Origin: Podarcis raffonei
Taxonomy: Eukaryota; Chordata; Lepidosauria; Squamata; Lacertidae
DNA: 64,000 nucleotides
NCBI RefSeq assembly: GCF_027172205.1
Contig: NC_070605.1
Location: 25,228,304 to 25,292,303, forward strand
Reading direction: 5' to 3'
Shown here: positions 1 through 11,799 of the stretch, piece after piece
How positions within the stretch are numbered: the stretch's first letter is position 1
Layout: the number at the start of each line of letters is the position of its first letter
Notes under the pieces: model-generated
What the model was told of the DNA's origin: nothing
Databases searched by the model: none
What the model saw: the letters and a program-made list of their open reading frames with translations, nothing else
Made by a program: the position numbers and the translations under genes

Positions 1-1353
1 TAAAGTCAACAACCATTGCAGTTCTGAGTGATAGAACAGGGCCATTTTCGAACATCAGAACCAACTATAATGCATCCCTTTATTGGTGCAAAACAAGGCT
101 TTGCTCGTAATTCCTGGATCGGTTCAGTCTCCAAGGTGGGTTACCTTTAAATATTTTCCTTTAGCAAAGTCACAAGGCTAGAACTCTGTAGATACTTGTT
201 CAAACTAATAAAAGAGCAGCAGTGAATAGTTTTATTGTGAGATTCTCCACCTGAAACCCAAAGCTTTCTTTCAGATCAGATGATAGTCACAGAGGTGAAG
301 CTCAACACTCTTGGAAACTCAAACCTACAATGATTATGCAAGGCTTCTGAATAGACCATTTGCTGAGGGCTTCTTTGATAGTGGCACAATTGTATTCAAT
401 TTGTTGGACTGGTGCAATAAAAGTTTCTGTCCTTGTCAAGCATGGATTTGTTTTCTTAGCTAGGGAGACTGACTCCCTGAAGAATAGAAGGAAAATTTAG
501 CTCTAAACCAGCTATTAATCCGGGGCTTCATCACTTGCGACCAACTACAGAGCTTCTCAAACTATTCAGATCACCCTGAGAAAAAGATCAAACATGAAAT
601 GGATAGGCCTAGTACTGAAAAGCCAGCTCACCTCAGTACAAGTCCACCTGAGTGAATTTTAAAAGGACATTGTATATTCCTGTGCCCATTTCTGTTTTGC
701 TGAGGATCACACAGCTCAGATGCACCAAAACAGTAGAGCCTTATTTGAAAACTTTAACACTTGAAAAAAAGGCTATTGCTGTAACCTGAATTTCAACTTA
801 ATTGACCCTTGTAAAAGCCCGATTAGGACATGCCAAATTGTTGGCTTTAACAACAATTCACTGTTGAGACTTCCCCCTTAGGTGTTTTTTAAAAATGCAT
901 GCCCTAGGTTTACAATGTAAATGCAGACAATTGTGGTTAAAAGCCATAGGCACACACTGTCCCTGAAAGTACCAGAACAGCATCATGAGAGAATTCCCAG
1001 TTAATTCAACGAACACTTGAACTGTTGTGAATTACTCTAATATTATGTGCCCAACACCAAGAAAAAGTCAACTTGTTCCAGTCCTCAAGTATGTTTTGTA
1101 CTGTACCTAAATGGAGCAATTTTACAATATGTAATTTTGAGGTACTGACTACACATGAGCTGAATCTTTTTACTTATTTATTTAAAGTGTCTTCTTAAAA
1201 GGGAGAAAAGGCTGAGATCCGGGAGAAGGAATTCACCAGTTCAAAATCAGAGGTGGCTACTCACATTTATATAAAGGTGAAACCAAGCTTTATTTAACCT
1301 CTGTCAAAGACCCAATTTGATACCCCCATGTGCATGTGCATTTGTGTACACAT

Positions 1354-1357
<4 letters not shown>

Positions 1358-1409
<52 letters not shown>
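1358..1409. repeat. (GA)n microsatellite
   Basis: About 26 uninterrupted GA units. The repetitive RERERE and SLSLSL reading frames across it are artefacts of the dinucleotide repeat. Confidence 0.98.
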
Positions 1410-1411
<2 letters not shown>

Positions 1412-1489
1412 GCTGGGAGCCTCAATGGCATCCCTCTGGAGGCTTCACCCTGGCAAAAAACACAACTACCCCCCCTAGTGTGTGAACTA

Positions 1490-1839
1490 GGGATGCGGGT
1501 GGCACTGTGGGTTAAACCACAGAGCCTAGGGCTTGCCAATCAGAAGGTCGGTGGTTCGAATCCCACGATGGGGTGAGCTCCCATTGCTCATTCCCTGCTC
1601 CTGCCCACCTAGCAGTTCGAAAGCACATCAAAGTGCAAGTTGATAAATAGGTACCACTCCGGTGGGAAGGTAAATGGTGTTTCCGTGCGCTGTTCTGGTT
1701 TGCCAGAAGAGGCTTAGTCATGCTGGCCACATGACCCGGAAGCTGTACGCTGGCTCCCTCAGCCAATAAAGCGAGATGAGCGACACAACCCCAGAGTCAT
1801 GAGACTGGACCTAATGGTCAGGGGTCCCTTTACCTTTAT
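1490..1839 (+). mobile_element. Sauria-type SINE, full length
   Basis: The element has a tRNA-like head with A-box and B-box (GGTTCGAATCCC at about 1553), a central body (CTAGCAGTTCGAAAGCAC, GATAAATAGGTACCACTCC) and the tail ggtcaggggtccctttacct. This layout is that of the Sauria SINE family of squamates, whose 3' end is shared with BovB LINEs. A short imperfect direct repeat (gtgtgaa) flanks it. About 10 percent of bases differ from the second copy at 8116. Confidence 0.88.
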
Positions 1840-2114
1840 GGTGTGAATTGGCCCCATTCTCAAGACAGTCAGACTTGCAAATGTGGCCAGCTTCTACAAT
1901 CCCAACATCCCTTCACAGTAAGAGGCATTCCCCCTCACTGAATGTTCAGCCCTAGGAGGGTAAAGGCTAGAAATATCTAATACTGCAAAGCCTATGTTTG
2001 TAATATTGAGACTCTTAAGTTGAAGTCATGCCCTGGATTTTCAGAAAGTTCTGCCCCCAATTACAGAGCCACCTTTTGGTACTTCAAAGACCCAATTTGC
2101 AATTAATAACACAC

Positions 2115-2230
2115 CAGCTGCACTATACATGTAAAAACAGGTATCATATCACTTTAAACAGTTATGGCTTCCCCCAAAAGAATCCTGGGAAGTCTACTTT
2201 GTTAAGGGTGCTGAGAGTATCGTGCAGATG
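2115..2230. repeat. MITE-like dispersed repeat fragment
   Basis: The stretch contains cactttaaacagttatggct and the motif agaatcctgggaag with ttgttaagggtgctgagag. Related sequence, with the ttcccag / cctggg core, recurs in opposite orientation near 49060-49240. The family is not resolved. Confidence 0.4.
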
Positions 2231-2597
2231 GGGCTAGCAAGCAGTAAGAATTAAGTGGGAATGCCTGCAGCCAACAGGACATCTATTTGTTATGTTGACA
2301 CTGAACGTCTTTACATCCCAACATTAAGATTTGTGTGTTATGCTACGGTAGGTATTTTGTTTGTAAAAATGTCATTCAGAAACATACCACACTCGCAGAG
2401 CGAATGACAATTATATCTTTGGCATAGCAGGCAAGTGCCGACCTGTACTCAGATCCATTTCGGGGATTTTTTGTTTGTATTGCACATAATTTTACATGAG
2501 CAGCTATGGAAAGTAATATAAGGAAAATGTTAGAAGTAGGTAGTTGCACTCAGAGCAGATAGCAGATGGATTGCATCAGGGTTCTTTAAAACCCCTG

Positions 2598-2985
2598 AAG
2601 CTTATTTATTTATGAAGTATTTTCATACTGCCTTCTCATAAGATATCAGGGCAGCCTGTACAACATAAAAAACAATTTAAAAAGTAAAAAAAAATCATTA
2701 AACTGAGTGTTTAATCAAAACGTTTTAAACAGCTGCATAGGCCTGCCGGCCTAAGAAGTGTCTTCAAGTGATGCCTGAAAGTCAAAAGCAAATATTCCTG
2801 CCAAATCCCCGCTGAAAGAGTGTTCTTCACAGTGCAAATATGAAAGGGAAAAGAATTGGAGCTGCCTGGAGGGACTAACCGTTGGTTAAGAAATGACAAA
2901 ACAAAGCTTGCATAAGTGAATTTCAGTTTGCTCAGCATCATAGTGCGCACCATTTCTGCAGTACGGCAGGCAAGTGCTGGCAAGT
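2598..2985 (-). mobile_element. LINE 3'-end fragment (L2/CR1-like), diverged
   Basis: On the minus strand a short frame ends with LLLTFRHHLKTLLR, resembling the C-terminal [11 protein letters not shown] of the L2 copy at 15739-16345. It is followed by an AT-rich tail with a (T)TATTTATT motif. Too diverged for a family call. Confidence 0.35.
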
Positions 2986-5268
2986 ACAGCAGATGTACTA
3001 ATTCTCTGATTTAACTGGTATTAAGGAGAACATGAAGTGCAGGAGTTCTCCTTCAAATAATTCATCTTACGAGAAGTAACAAGGGAAGGCCCTAGAGTAG
3101 GGGTGAGGTGCAGGGTCTGAGTTTGGCCCTCCAGGCCTTCCTACCTGGCCCTTGGGATTCTCCCTGGGTTATCTCCCTCCCCAGCCCTACTCCACACTCT
3201 CTGTGTATTTTGTATGGTTGGAATGTGTCCATGAACTAAAATAATATCAGCTTTCCTGGATGGAAAGATAACATAGTTTATATTCTCATTCTCACATGAG
3301 AAGGTGGCCTTATGACTGAAAAAGCCCACCACCCCACGACAGCCTCCCTCATCCCATGGGAACACTTGCAGTTATAAGTTAAGACAGTGTGTATACCATG
3401 CCCCTATCAGTGTGAACAGGACAGACGAAAAACGAGAACCACAATTACCCAGCCTTGTTAATTCAGCTGCTGCCTTGAATAATTGGATGAAGGATATTGA
3501 AGGAAGTAGAGGGGAATGTTCTAGCAACACTTCATTCAGGCTGCTCAGATTATTAAAAGCAGAGGGAGGAAAGAAAGAGAGCCCCTCCTTATAATATGTC
3601 AAAAGTGTCTTATGGAGAGGGTGGCAAGAGATTCTTCCTCACCCAGGCCTGCTACTACTTTAACTGGCCTGGATTGAACATAGCTTGGCACAAACATGCG
3701 ATCGTGCCACTTCCAAGAGAGGTCACGGTTCTTTGCTCCTTCACCAGTCACTGTGCTGTTGCACACTCTGCTGAACTAAGTCGTGACTTGGCATGTCGTT
3801 CAGATTCCAGCCTAACTGCAGGCTGTAGCCAAGCTTTGTCGCATGGGATACAGCCGAGTTATTCAGATTTACTTCCACATTTGATCCATATTAACCACAA
3901 AACCCTTGAAAAAGTTTCAAATGAATTTTATGTATAACAACATTTCTTACAATAATGAGATTGGTCATGCCTGATTGAGACTATACACTTCCGTTGCCCG
4001 ATTTTTATCAGATTTCTATTGGTGTTAATAAAGTCAACCATGAATACAGATAATATTCACTCCAGTAACTATGTAGCTATGCTTTACTTACTGAATAACT
4101 CGGAGCCTTTACTAATTGTGGTGAATTATCTTCTAACAAAAGACAAAGTCCAAAAATACAAAAAAAATACAAAATAGGACTTTCAAGAACCACAACCTCA
4201 CATTGGAGGAATGAGAGTGAGTGAGTGGACATTCATATCACTTTGTAAAATTGAGAGGCTGCAGATAACCAAATATTACACCTATGTGCTCTTCTCCTGT
4301 TCAATTGTAGGGCTTATGGGATAGAAGCCAATGATATTTGAAGAGGGTATTTATAGGTTTTTGCAAAGATGGCTCTCAAGAAGAATATCCCATTTCTCAT
4401 TTCCCCAAGGCAACATTGTTATGACCACTGTATAAAAGTAACAGAATTATGACATCAAGTAGCCCATTCTTTAACAACCAAGACCAATGGTCTTTAAAGA
4501 GAGAATGAAGGCACTTCCAGGGAACTTGTTTTGAGCATTGACTCCAATCTGATTGCTGGAAGGCTAAACGACATTATGTCAAAGTGAGTATTATCCTGCA
4601 CTTCCCACTGAATTGTCCAACTTTGGCACATAAAGTCCAATCCTTTAGAGAACTTGGTCTGCAGCATAAGACATTCCAGTCAACTATCATTGTGTAACCT
4701 GGATTTGCTGGTATGTGACTGAATCCCACCCTAAAATAGCAAAGGTCCCTGGAAGCAACTTTAGTTTACAGCCCCACTGATTTCTGTGGGAAACATTTAA
4801 GACCATGATTACACTTTTCCCAATAATTTTTTTAAGTTAATAAGTGACAATAGGCCAAGTGAATTGAAAAGCAGGGATGGAAGAACTGAACCTAAATCAA
4901 TTAATATGAAGAGTATTTGCATTATGCTAGACAACTAATGTTTTATGGCTATGAAGTAAATTTACTCGCTGTATCTAGTGAAGGAAAGAGAAAGTTTTAA
5001 ATAAGAAACAAAGGAGAATGAAAAAGAACTCGCAGATTTTATCTGTTTAATGTAGTTTAGGAAGTTTTAAGCATTAACATTCTCTTAACAGGTCTTTAAA
5101 AAAGAATTTCTACTCTTAAGGACAATGTTCATGACAGGAGTTCCAAGGAATGCAGTGAAATTACCGTATATATGATTGAATCTTATCTTACTCACAACCA
5201 AGGATACTACAAACAGGATCACAGACAGGGCTAGGGTAGCACATCCACAGCAGAAGTAACTTCTGGAG

Positions 5269-5406
5269 CAGTGGTTCTCAACCTGTGGGTCCCCAGATGT
5301 TGTTGGACTACAACTCCCATCATCCCTGATCACTGGTCATGCTGACTAGGAATGATGGGAGTTGTAGTCCAACAACATCTGGGGACCCACAGGTTGAGAA
5401 GCACTG
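5269..5406. mobile_element. hAT-like foldback MITE
   Basis: Two arms of nearly 60 bases are inverted copies: cagtggttctcaacctgtgg at the left and its complement at 5387-5406. Each arm contains the ttggactacaactcccatca motif. Only about 20 bases separate the arms. An 8-base near repeat (ttctggag / ctctggag) flanks it, as hAT insertions leave. No coding capacity. Confidence 0.88.
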
Positions 5407-5489
5407 CCTCTGGAGCCACCAGGACAGGAAATTGGAGCAGATGTCAAAGGCCTTCATTCAGAAAAAATGAGTAGGAGGGTCCAGAAACT

Positions 5490-6135
5490 CAGTAGGGACC
5501 CTCATTTTTGATGAGATCAAGATAATAAACATTATCATCTAAAGAGCAGGGATCCAGGGGTCTTAGTAGACCACAAGCTTAGGACGTCTTAACAGGCAGC
5601 AGCAAAAAAAGCCAATGCTATTCTAGGCTGCATCAATGGAAGTATAGTGTTCTGATCAATGGAAATAATGGTCCCACTCTATTCCATCTTGGTCAGACCA
5701 CACCTGGAATACTGTGTCCAGTTCTGGGCACCACAGTTTAAGGAGGATATTGACAAGCTGCAACATGTGTAGAGGAGGATGACCAGGATGATCAAGGGTT
5801 TGGAACGGTTGAGAGAGTTGGGTATGCCTAGTTTGCTAAAGAGAAGACTGAGAGGAGGTATGATAGCCATCTTCAAATATCTAAAAGGCTGTCATATGGA
5901 GGATGGAGAAAGCTTGTTTTCTCCTGCTCCTAAGGACAGGACATGAACCAATGAATTAAAGTTACAAGACATGACATTCCGACTAAACATCAGGAAAACC
6001 TATCTGACAGTGAGAGCTGTTCGACAGTGGAATGGACTTTCTTGGAAGGTGGTGGAATCTCCTTCATTGGATATTTTAAAGCAGAGGTCGGATGGCTTTT
6101 TTTGTCAGGGATGCTTTAGTTGAGATCAGCCAAGG
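5490..6135 (+). mobile_element. CR1 LINE 3' fragment
   Basis: The plus-strand translation recalls the CR1 reverse-transcriptase C-terminus ([20 protein letters not shown], then LRGGMIAIFKYLKG) and the sequence continues into a CR1-like 3' region. The frame is interrupted, so this is a dead copy. It is 5' truncated, as CR1 copies usually are. Confidence 0.85.
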
Positions 6136-6212
6136 AGCAGGAAGAATGGGATAGGGTGGGCTCCCGATAAGTGATCAACTTATATTTTCCTTAACATGTG
6201 TATTAAATGAAA

Positions 6213-6231
6213 TGTGTGTGTGTGTGTGTGT
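6213..6231. repeat. (TG)n run
   Basis: A short TG dinucleotide run of about nine units, just after the CR1 fragment. Confidence 0.9.
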
Positions 6232-6744
6232 ATTTCCAGGGTCAATCCTGAGCATCTCTAGGCAGAGCTGTGAATGTTGCGTCTGAAATCTTGGACAACC
6301 ACTGCTGAACTGTGCAGACTAATGGTCTGAGTGAGTACAAAGCAGTCACCTATTTTTGGTATTTCACAGCCTCTCTTGACACGGTACTAGTCTGGCCATT
6401 GTAGGACGGCAACAGAATGTAAATGGGGGTACAGAAACCTTAGCCAAAGCTCTGACTAAGCACTGGCCATACACAAAGCTTGTGAGATACATAACTCATT
6501 GGAAATCTGGTCAGGGGTTAGTGTCAGATACGTTTAAGTCATCATATGCTTGCTTTAGCAGTAGCTTCAATGCACCAGCTCCCTCTTCTGGAAGAAGAAG
6601 CGGGAATATACAGGTAGAAGTTATCTTAAGCGGGGGATTGTATAAGCAAAATTATGCAAAGCCAAACCCCTTCCCCCCAAATAGTCCTGCACATCCATTC
6701 CTATCTCTCTGAGGCCAGTGCTGAGTGGGCCTTGCCCCCCGCCC

Positions 6745-6985
6745 CCGATGGAAAGCTTTTTAAGCCCCTCAAGCTTGCTTACTGAGCAGGTCGTGCGAGG
6801 CCTTTGGAAGGCTCTGCAAAGTTGTGGTGAGATAGTCTCAGAAACCTGGAAAGTAAGGCAGGGGGAGGAGCTTAAAAGCTCTTTCCACACTGTGTTTTCC
6901 CACTGCGAAAAGAGCTTTTTAAGCCCCCACCCCGCCCTGCTTGCTTTCCAGGCTCTGGAAAGGTTGCATGTGGGTTCCTGTGAGA
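6745..6985. repeat. imperfect direct and inverted repeat cluster
   Basis: The phrase agctttttaagccccy occurs near 6753 and again near 6911, each followed by gcttgctt and an aaggctctg or ggctctgga block. An inverted version (ggggaggagcttaaaagct) lies between them. This looks like part of a dispersed repeat rather than a gene. No family was recognised. Confidence 0.4.
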
Positions 6986-7808
6986 TCTCTTCTGGGGAGG
7001 GAGGTGTTTCCTGTTCTCCCGCCTATTTTATTTATTTTATTTTCTGTGGTCACATTTGCAAAACCAGTCTAAGATGAGAGCTACCGGTATTGCAATTCTG
7101 TCTATTTATAGTATTACATCACAAAACTACATGGAACCTTAACTGCATAGTTCTGCCTTTGAGAGTATGTCCCTCCTCCCGCAAGATGCCAGTGTAGGGC
7201 ATCAATCCAGATCAGGATATGTACAAACAACCCTTAAGAAATACGTGTACAACTAGGGTAGCAAAATGTATGATAAGACCCTTTTCACTACTTTCACTTT
7301 TAAGTTGATTTATCTGGGAGTACTCCAGTAAAATGAAGCAGTAGAATAGAATTGCATTGACTGAAGCAACAGAATTTCCATTTCTGCACTTAGCTAGATC
7401 ACCTATTTATTAAAATCTGGTATATTCTTTATGCACAACCTAACCACAAAAGATTCTATACAAAAGTACCTCCTTTAACTAGACTTCTGAAAACTTTACA
7501 CATTAAGTTTGGCTGATTTAAACTTACCGTTTACTTGGCCCACAAATTGCCAATGAAAAGAGGTAGGAGTACCACTTACAATTTTTGGTCAATTAAGCTC
7601 TATTAGATATAAAAATTTTGCTGGAATGGTAATGACCAGCTGCTGCATAGTCAAGGTTGTATTTAGAGGCCGGTGCTTTTAGTTTCATCCAACTATGAGA
7701 TAAAGGTGGTGAATGAACAAATGATTAGAGCATAAAGAAGCCAGTGAATTCCTCACAAAATTTCCTCCCTTTGGCCATTTCAAGCAAACAAGCATGTACT
7801 GTACTCAC

Positions 7809-7935
7809 CTGAAGGTAAATGGCACCCTCTACTGCCGCTTTTAAATCTGTGCAGCCGCTAATGAGAGACAGCTGCTTGTCAGCTGTCAGAGTACCTTTCA
7901 GCATTCCTGTCTGTCCTAGTTCTTTCAATTCTTTG
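7809..7935 (-). CDS. CRYL1: CRYL1 coding exon 3
   Basis: The acceptor (ttcaaacag) lies before 7935 and the donor (gtgagt) after 7809. The exon is 127 nt, entering in phase 2 and leaving in phase 0. It encodes 42 whole codons, including [19 protein letters not shown] and [10 protein letters not shown], colinear with human CRYL1. It is the last CRYL1 exon found in the window. Confidence 0.95.
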
Positions 7936-10900
7936 CTGTTTGAAAACAGAAGAACAGCAGAAGAATTATGAGTTTTATTTATCACACGTACTAATAAAAA
8001 TATACCACAGGAAAGATTCTGGCAACCCATCCTTCCCTACTGCACTCTTAACTTTTTCCATGCACACTTATTAAACGGAACCCTCGTGAAATATGGTGCA
8101 GTGTATGGCATTCTCAAGGACATGGGTGGCGCTGTGGTCTAAACCACTAAGCCTCTTTGGGCTTGTTAATAAGAAGGTCAGCAGTTCGAATCCCTGTGGC
8201 GGGGTGAGCTCCTGTTGCTCGGTCCCAGCTCCTGCCAACCTAGCAGTTCGAAAGCATGCCAAAAAGTGCAAGTAGATAAATAGGTACCACTCCAGCGGGA
8301 AGGTAAACTGGTTTCCATGTGCTGCTCTGGTTTCAATGTTCCATTGCGCCAGAAGTGGCTTAGTCATGCTGTCCACCTGACCCGGAAAAACTGTCTGTGG
8401 ACAAACGCCGGCTCTCTCGGCCTGTAAAGCGAGATGAGTGCCGCAACCCCAGAGTAATCTGCAACTGGACTTAACTGTCAGCGGTCCTTTACCTTTTTAT
8501 GGCATTCTCTAGATTTATGCTTCAGAGCACAATGCAAACATTGTTATTCATTTATTAATTGCCTCCCATGCCAACATCTCAAGGTGGTGTGCAATAAAAA
8601 TAGCTAAAAACGGCTAAACACAAAAAAGCAAATACTTTCTTTAAAAAAAACAGAAAGGCAAAAGCAATACAATACAGACACCCTTGGCAGAAATCCAGCT
8701 GCGAAAGCCTGTCAGAACAAAAACATCTTCTTCTGTTCCCGGAAAGTGCAAATGGTGGGCTCTTCTTGTATCCTGAAATGCTATTCCAAAGAAAAGGAAC
8801 AGACATATTGAAAGTCCTGCTCCAAGTTACTGTGATGCAGACTTCTGGTATCTTTGGAATTTGCAGAAGGAGCTCTTCCACAGACCGCAGTGACCTCCTG
8901 GGCATAGGGTGGTCTCTCAAGTAACCTGGTCCTGAGCTGCATAGGGCCTTATATGTTAGTACCAAGACCTTGAGCTTTTCCTGGTAGAGGATCAGAATCA
9001 GGCCAATTGCCCGTCTAGTCCAGCATCTTGGACCCAAGTACACTCTCTCCTCCTGCAGTTTCCAGCAGCTGGTATTCAGAAGCCTAGTTCCTCAGACTAT
9101 GGAGGCAGAGAACAACCATGATGGCCTTTGCCTCCATTAATTTGTCTAAAGCTATGCAAGTTGCTGGTCACCACTGCCTCCAGGGAGCCATCACTGATGT
9201 CCATGAGTCCTACCATTATGAGAGAAGAAATTTTTCTCTACCCACTTTCTATGTGCCATGTATAATTCTATCCTGGTGCCTTTTACTCGCATTTTCACTA
9301 AACTACAAATCCCCAAATGCTGCAACTTGTCCCCATTGCTCCATCCCCTTGATCAATTTGGCTGCCCTTTTTATATCTTACTCATGTATTTGTAGAAATA
9401 TTTATATACCACCATACCACAAAACATGTGAACTTTTCCAGCCTCTTCAGCACATGAAAACCTTTTGCATGTCTGTTGATGACTGAACAAAGATTATACA
9501 GGAATAGGCAGACTCTTATTCGATGGAGGCACAGCATAAAGTGATGTCCCAGACAATATTAACATACAGATTACCCAGTCATCAATCTGCCTCAACCTGC
9601 TCGTGTCTCTACCATTCTCATGCAGAGTATATTGCAAGTGGGACCTGCAACGCTCTCATCCACCAGGAGGTGTTTAAAGTTATGTGCAGAGTGGTCACAA
9701 CTTAAAAGCGGGTCGTATGCAATAAATAAATACCGGATGTGGGGAAAACCTTGAAACGAAACAAAACCTTGAAAACAACTTGGCACTCCTTCTCACAAGT
9801 CCGTGCTTCTGGCAAAGCCTGAGGTTGATTATTGTTAGAGCAGTAATGTTTTCATATTGTACAATAGCAGTCCCATCACCCATAGGTAATTAGATGCTTC
9901 CTCATATTACAGACAGAGAAATCAGGGAAAACAACTTAACAAAGGAATTGGGAGTGAAACACTAATCTGATAAGGGGCTTTGCTTAGCCCTTAGTCCAGT
10001 CAAATCAATTCTGAAGGAGAAACAAAAAAATGCATTCCTCTTCACACTTTTAAGTATCCCTTACCACCAAACACTCAGAAACATGAAACTGCTTTGCTGA
10101 ACCCTCTCTCTGCAAGTGTTTTGTTTGCTTGTTCATTCTGCTGTTACCTAGGCAATGCCATTTTGGTAGTGCAAAGAATATCACATTTCTACCCTCAACA
10201 AAGAAAACTCTGGTCTGTATGGATAACTTTTGTGATCACCATCTGAAGTTTGCAACGACATGGATATAAGATGGGGCAATGTTAGAAACATAACTTCTCT
10301 GTGACATTTCAGTGGTACATCATGCAAGTTCTCAGGAAGTTGGACATGGGAATTTAAGCCAGAACCAACTCAATTCTTACAATTTAGCACAGCTGATGTG
10401 TCCAAAGTGCTTCACGTGCATTATCTCAATAATTCTTACAACAGCATTGTAAATAGGTCACTATTGCCACCATCCCATATTACAAGGGGTGGGGCTGACG
10501 CCAAGAGAACAGTATCTTATCTAAAGACACCTCCCGATTGAGTGATTTGAATACGGAAACTCCTAACTCTCAATAAGCATTCTGGAAACTTAAGTCTCCA
10601 CTTACTAGTATTGGAAGGGACTGGGCAACTTAAACAAGCTTTTTTAAGTGTTACTTATACAGTGGTACCCCAGGTTACATACGCTTCAGGTTACAGACTC
10701 CAGTAACCCAGAAATAGTACCTCGAGTTAAGAACTTTGCTTCAGGATGAGAACAGAATTCGTGCTCCGGCAGCGCAGCGGGAGGCCCCATTAGCTAAAGT
10801 GGTGCTTCAGGTTAAGAACAGTTTCAGGTTAAGTACTGACCTCCGGAACGAATTAAGTACTTAACCCGAGGTACCACTGTATTTTTATAACACGAAAAAA

Positions 10901-11717
10901 ATAACAAACACATGGAGCATCTGAAAGGTGAAGGTATGTGACAAGCCAAGCAAGCTACTGAAAGGTGGAGGCAGCTGAGGCAGCTTCCCCTGCTGCCTTG
11001 AAACAGGCAAGGCGGACTGGCGAGGCTTAGCTGGGGGGCGGGAGGGCTTCTTTAAGTCTTCTCGCCGCCCTCCCCTCAGATGAACAAGCCCCATATCCCT
11101 CCAGTATGCACAAGCCGGAGGGAGATGGAACTTGTTGAAGCAGAGGGAGGAGCAAGCTGTATTGTGCCTTGGCAATGCTGGTTGTTTCTCTCTCTGCAGT
11201 GGTATGAGAGCAGACCGTGATGGTGGTTTACCTCAGCGGTATATCACTGGTGAAACTGCCACCACTCCCAAGTCCCTCTGCCGCCAGAGTCCGGATGCAG
11301 CTTGTTTTTCCCTCAGCGCGCTGGTAGCAGTGGGACTCAGGAGGTAGCGGTTTCACCAGCAATATGCCGCTGAGTGAAGCCGTCATCACTGTTTGCCCTA
11401 ATACCAGTCCTGGGCGATATATGAATATATTGCCCAGGCCTACTAGGTGACTTTGGGCTAGTCCCAACCTCTTAACCTACCTCACAGGGTCGTTGTGTAA
11501 GGATTACCTGAGGAGAGGGGTGCACCATGTACTCCGTGGAGAAAATGGTGGGCTACAAATGCAATAAATAAGATCTTCTGTGTACCTGGAGGGACCAGCC
11601 AGATGGAGATGTCAGACTAAGCACTAAGATCAGAGATAAGGGACATCCTATCTCCATTCTATGTGCTAAAATCAGAGATAAGCCTCTGCCTGCTGTGTGA
11701 CAGTAAAAGGATTTATG

Positions 11718-11748
<31 letters not shown>

Positions 11749-11760
11749 CTGTCTGTCTGT

Positions 11761-11799
<39 letters not shown>

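Larger units (their letters stand above)
1..7808 (-). other. CRYL1: CRYL1 intron 3 (partial)
   Basis: No further CRYL1 exon was recognised here on the minus strand. The stretch holds a GA microsatellite, a Sauria-type SINE, a hAT foldback, a CR1 fragment, a TG run and weakly recognisable LINE and MITE remains, with otherwise AT-rich non-coding sequence. A small diverged exon could have been missed by eye, but the known large size of this intron in other amniotes fits its absence. Confidence 0.75.

Noticed and set aside
1553-1565. tRNA-like promoter boxes as a tRNA gene, also near 8186, 51245 and 54400
   Set aside because: Each lies in a SINE with a non-tRNA body and tail; no complete cloverleaf could be drawn.
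1294-1576. Frames with RERERE or SLSLSL repeats
   Set aside because: Direct products of the GA microsatellite.
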